Below are positions 60,176 through 64,000 of a stretch of 64,000 nucleotides of DNA, one piece after another. Below the pieces are notes generated by a model. It was not told the origin of the DNA. It ran no database searches and saw only the letters and a program-made list of their open reading frames with translations. The position numbers were made by a program, and so were the translations under genes. Each line of letters begins with the position of its first letter. The stretch's first letter is position 1. This DNA comes from Kryptolebias marmoratus (lineage: Eukaryota > Chordata > Actinopteri > Cyprinodontiformes > Rivulidae): assembly GCF_001649575.2 (NCBI RefSeq), contig NC_051439.1:11427964-11491963 (forward strand), written 5' to 3'.

Positions 60176-61326
60176 TCAGATCTTGTGGAAGTAGCAGGTG
60201 CTGCAGTGGCATTCTGTGTGGTTCCTCAGCGTTATGTCGCCAAACTTTGTCTGGAAGAAGAGGAAGGTAGGATTAGAGCCGGATGAACTGCCGAAGCAGA
60301 TGTCAAACGTGTTTACATTGCAAACTTTTTAATCCCTGGGGAGAAAAAGGCAAAACAAAATCCAAATTATACCACTTCTTTAAGAGAAAATAATCAACGA
60401 TATGTGCACTGAAATGTAACTCCTGTCTTTTGTGATATGAATGTCCCTGTCAAAATGTTAAGGTCATTTTTTTCCCAGGATATTTAAATGCATCAACAAA
60501 TACCAGTTTTCTTTAGGTTGTGTCTTTTATTCTGAAATTCTCACACTGATTAGGTTTAATTTTCCTATTATGAACCTAAAATCTTCCAGAATACCATAAC
60601 CTGACGTAAACACAACATATCAGCTCCTAATTATCTTACTTATAGAAACAGTTTAACTTTATATGTTAACATTATTGCACATGGATGGTCACATGTGCAA
60701 CATAATGCTTGTTTTCAACGGGAAACAACATTTGTAGTTTTAGTATAATTACCTGAAAACTGCGATGTTATTATGTAGAAATGCAGAGCAACAAATAGTG
60801 TAATGAATACCAGATAAGAGAGACTTAGTGGAGTTTAAGGAAAGAGTAGCACAACACATAAACACCTAAATCTGCATTTTTTGGTTTCATGAGTGATATT
60901 ATTTGCTTCCACAAACACCGACGCCCTTACCTCATAGCTGTGCTTTGCGACGCAGCACGTTGCCTCTGAAGTGATGTTCTTCGGGATCATCATGGTCTTC
61001 ATGGACCCGAGGGGTGTGGGGTACGCCCTGGAGAAGCAGCAGCCCATGCACTGATAAATCGGGCGATCCCTCGAAAAAGACTTGTTCAATCTCAGCTTGC
61101 ATTCCTCGCAGCCCACTGCAACAGACGACGGAAGGAGACGGCAGAAATTTACCAAAAAAGGGAGGCCTGGGTCTCTAAACGACACACGGACAGCTGTCAG
61201 CAGAACTCGGATAGTTACAAAAGCGGCCTTACTGCTTGACGAGTCAATGTTGGGGTACGATTCGGCAAGGTAAAGTAGAAAATACAACAGAAGAAGCGAG
61301 GCTCCATTGGGTTTTATGGAGAGCAT
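60176..61326 (-). CDS. cga: Glycoprotein hormone alpha chain (gonadotropin alpha)
   Basis: Common secreted alpha subunit that pairs with FSH-beta, LH-beta and TSH-beta in the pituitary. Coding exons in transcript order: 61233-61326, 60931-61115, 60176-60250. They total 354 bp, or 117 aa. A hydrophobic signal peptide ([13 protein letters not shown]) leads to a mature chain starting near YPNID. All ten cystine-knot cysteines are present: GCEEC, QCMGCC, TCC, and ECHCSTC. The signature [13 protein letters not shown] and the teleost ending YFHKI are present. N-glycosylation sequons NIT and NHT are conserved, with an extra NKS near the N-terminus. The splice before MGCEEC completes an A|TG codon. 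A non-coding first exon ends at about 61426 (ATG|GTAACG); exon 2 begins at 61344. The ATG at 61326 was chosen because it gives the usual signal-peptide length. Confidence 0.96.
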
Positions 61327-61473
61327 GGTGGAAGCAGCAGAAACCTGGTGACACAGAAGCAGAGAGTTATCGAAGATCGGTTCGATCAGAGCAGGAGGAA
61401 GTCGCAGACAGAAGCGGAGCGTTACCATGTTGAGAGCAAGTTCCCCTTCATTGTGCCATCTGCGCGCAACTCC

Positions 61474-61514
61474 TTTATATTGAGGACTCATGCTTCAATT
61501 CATCTAATTTTATA
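61474..61514 (-). promoter_or_regulatory. cga promoter: two TATA boxes
   Basis: On the minus strand TATAAA occurs at 61474-61479 and again at 61509-61514, upstream of the short first exon. A TAATCC (Pitx/bicoid-type core) lies at 61537-61542. TATA-driven transcription and Pitx control are known for pituitary alpha-subunit genes; use of these particular sites is inferred. Confidence 0.55.
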
Positions 61515-61549
61515 CCAGTGGTCTCAGCAACTTCCTGGATTAGAGGAAA

Positions 61550-64000
61550 CCTACCAACCTTATCAATGATCTCGGTGATTCACTGGGTACTTTGCTCCCT
61601 TTTTCGCTAATCCCTTCAAAGCCCCAAAATAAAGAACAACAAGTCATGGAAACGCACAATATTCTTCCCCCATCCTGACTATGGACATTACATTTAATCC
61701 TCGGGGGTTTGTTACTTGGTAACAAAGAGTTGTTATTTTGTCAGGTCATGACAAAAAACATGTACCTTAATTAGGGATTGTCTTCAGCATTTCAGTTTAC
61801 TGAGAAACCGTTTTTACAGGCCGTATTAGTGTTTAAAACATGATCTTAATAGCAAGAAGATAAAAAAAAGTGATTTTATTTGTTTAAATTGCACTAAACT
61901 TTGTATTGTTGTTTTGTCTTTCTTAATAGTTCTTTAAAAAAAAGTGTTTTTGGTTGTTTTTGACAACTTCAATAAAAAATCAATACAGTGGATTTAAACA
62001 AAACACTCAACATGGGTTTTACTTAAAATCATTTGCGGAGTTGTTATACTTCCAAGAAAAAAACTAATAAGGAGTATTAAAAAGGGAATATTTGTCTTTT
62101 GTCTGCTAGTTTTAGGTTTGATACAAGTTAAGATCATAGTTTGGCAAAAACTAAAACCATTCTTATTAAATTTAAGCAGGTTTAGCTTGTAAGCACTACA
62201 GGAGGCCAGTTATACGTAGTTTTGGATGTGCACATGATGGATTTGTGGATTTGTTTGTTTCTGCTATATTTTATATATTTGTCTTCCAGTCCAACAGCAT
62301 CTGGAAAAGAGGTATGTCGCATTTAAAATCCCTCTCTGGTATTATTTATGCCTTCACATTTTTGTAAAACTGCAAACATAGCACATAAAACTCCACTGAA
62401 CCCCTTTTGAAACTGTTGCTGGCTGTACATAATAATGACAAAAAAGACAAATAATACAGTTCAGTTGTGGACAAGTTTCAGAAGAGTTGAGAACATCTTA
62501 CAGTGCAGAAAAAAAAACATGTAAATATGTGATCATTAGCAGTGTCAGTCAGGGATGTAATGTCTTTTAAATGCCGTAAAAATGATTCATTTAGTCATTT
62601 AGCAGAAACATCAAAACTAAAAATGTTTTGTAAACCAACAACATTAGGCCAGCATCGCTCCATCCACCCTGCGTGGGTAAAAGTTGTGGGTTTTTTTCCA
62701 TCTTTGGAGCAATTTTAACTTGACAAATATCTTTGAAATCAACGGAAGAAAATGCTTATACGTTACAAAGATGTGACTGTCTTGATTTAACAAAGCAAAG
62801 GGGTAAAAATGTAACAATTCAGAAATGTTTTATGCAATCATTTCTATGGGTAGCAAAATAAAACAGCTCTGTGCTTGTGGGCTACGCACTCTTTACTTAT
62901 GAAGTAATGCACAGAGTACTTACAGGTACTTAATGGTTAACACTCAGAGTACAGGGTACGTACATACCCTATGAGTACCCTGTAAGTATTGCAAATGTTT
63001 GTGTACCATCACCATTGGACCACCATCACTCCCTCCATCCAGTGTATGTAAAATCTGTGACTTTTTCCATCTTTGAAGGGATTAATCTTGACAGATATCT
63101 TTGAAATCAACAGAAAAAAAGTGCCTATATGATAAAAAAAAAAGTGACTTTCTTGATTTAACAAAGCAAACGAGTCAAATTTGAACCTTTCAGAAATGTG
63201 TTTTACGCCATCATTTCAATGGATAGCGATACGTACGACAGTAACTGAACTACCCCGTATGTTACTGTGAGAGTGGCACACACTGCCTCCCACTTTACAT
63301 GTCACAGTTCAGCTGTGTACTTTAAAAAAAAATCACCTTCAAATGCCTTTTTCTGCCTCTGCGCTTTCGCATATGACAGATACAGACGATAGTTGCATCA
63401 AATAAAACAACCACAGAAGGTCAAGGCCACGTTTCTGTCCAGAGTGCTGAAGACAAGAAATGTCCTCTAATGTCTCAGAATTAGACGGAGGGGTGGAATC
63501 TATACAGGTTGTCATTTTAAGTGCTTTCGAAGCCTGTAAAAGCTCACTTTGGATTCAATCATGATCATCAATCATCAGGGCGGAAATGACTCGATCATAA
63601 TAGCAAAGAAACGAACAACTCTTGAACATGGCCATCATCATACTTTAATATCAGGCTCATGAAAAAAAGGGTTTATTGGTTTTGGCAACCAGCTGTGGTT
63701 TTCCTCAATTTTGGCAACTATTTATGTCCAACCCGGGGATGGTCTGAATGAGAGCAGCCTTGAATAACTGAAGAGATTCATCCGATAGTATTCGTTTTTG
63801 CGTCCGTCCACCGCCAACATGTGAAATGTCAAGGATGAATATGAATTTCTTGTAGGTTTTATTCATGGCTTCTCTGTCGTGCCCACGTTCTGTGTCCTTG
63901 GTTGCGCTGGTGATAAATCCTCGGCCTGAAACGAGTGGGCGGAGGACAAGATGTTGCATCGCTGACACGCGTTTCCTTTTGCGTTATTTCAAAGTGCTCG
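61550..64000. other. Upstream flank of cga, no gene recognised
   Basis: AT-rich non-coding sequence. Its only clear structure is a diverged direct duplication at 62650-63230. A minus-strand open frame at 63705-63968 has no recognisable domain, start context or splice structure. Confidence 0.55.
62653..63230 (+). repeat. Diverged direct duplication, about 210 bp x 2
   Basis: Unit 1 (about 62653-62862) and unit 2 (about 63024-63230) share ordered blocks: CATCGCTCC/CATCACTCC, CCATCTTTG, ATATCTTTGAAATCAAC, CTTGATTTAACAAAGCAAA, TTCAGAAATG and ATCATTTC. The offset is about 370 bp. The spacer has a 10-bp inverted repeat, TACAGGGTAC (62950-62959) against GTACCCTGTA (62975-62984). Confidence 0.75.

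Noticed and set aside
63705..63968. 87-aa minus-strand frame near the right edge
   Set aside because: I considered a neighbouring gene's exon, but found no known motif and no clean splice borders, so it is not called.

Overview
The window is vertebrate nuclear DNA and almost certainly comes from a percomorph teleost fish. Genes are split by GT-AG introns, the spacers are rich in microsatellites and fish-type transposon debris, and the predicted proteins are closest to fish orthologues where I can judge (for example a gonadotropin alpha subunit ending YFHKI). There is no bacterial, phage or CRISPR content. Two runs of N (31447-31938 and 55672-55973) are assembly gaps beside low-complexity sequence.

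Seven protein-coding genes are supported, and six are complete at codon level. In order they are: gabrr1 (GABA-A receptor rho subunit, +, 5' truncated by the window edge); pm20d2 (M20-family dipeptidase, -, 7 exons, 425 aa); cnr1 (cannabinoid receptor 1, +, single coding exon, 477 aa); akirin2 (+, 5 coding exons, 181 aa); orc3 (origin recognition complex subunit 3, -, 20 exons, 718 aa); znf292 (large C2H2 zinc-finger protein, -, 8 exons, 2370 aa); cga (glycoprotein hormone alpha chain, -, 3 coding exons, 117 aa). Exon boundaries were derived by hand from splice sites. In every complete gene the exon lengths add up to a whole number of codons and the phases agree.

Layout: 1-10 kb holds gabrr1 and its 3' flank. 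pm20d2 lies at 10.4-13.7 kb, convergent with gabrr1. From 14 to 33 kb is a gene-poor spacer of decayed transposons (L2-type LINE pieces, a Tc1-like remnant, a long fish interspersed repeat). cnr1 and akirin2 lie on the + strand at 33-37.4 kb. orc3, convergent with akirin2, spans 38.2-43.8 kb, followed by znf292 at 45.1-56.5 kb and cga at 60.2-61.4 kb, all on the - strand. The last 2.5 kb has no recognisable gene.

The genes do not form a functional pathway; they are a conserved synteny block matching human 6q14-q15. Compared with human, several intervening genes are missing and cga appears flipped relative to znf292. The main points for follow-up are substitutions in the ligand pocket and C-tail of this cnr1 copy, a recurrent interspersed element with terminal inverted repeats present at least eight times, a minisatellite motif found just upstream of both pm20d2 and orc3, and several recognisable promoter elements. 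I found no convincing new multi-gene system.
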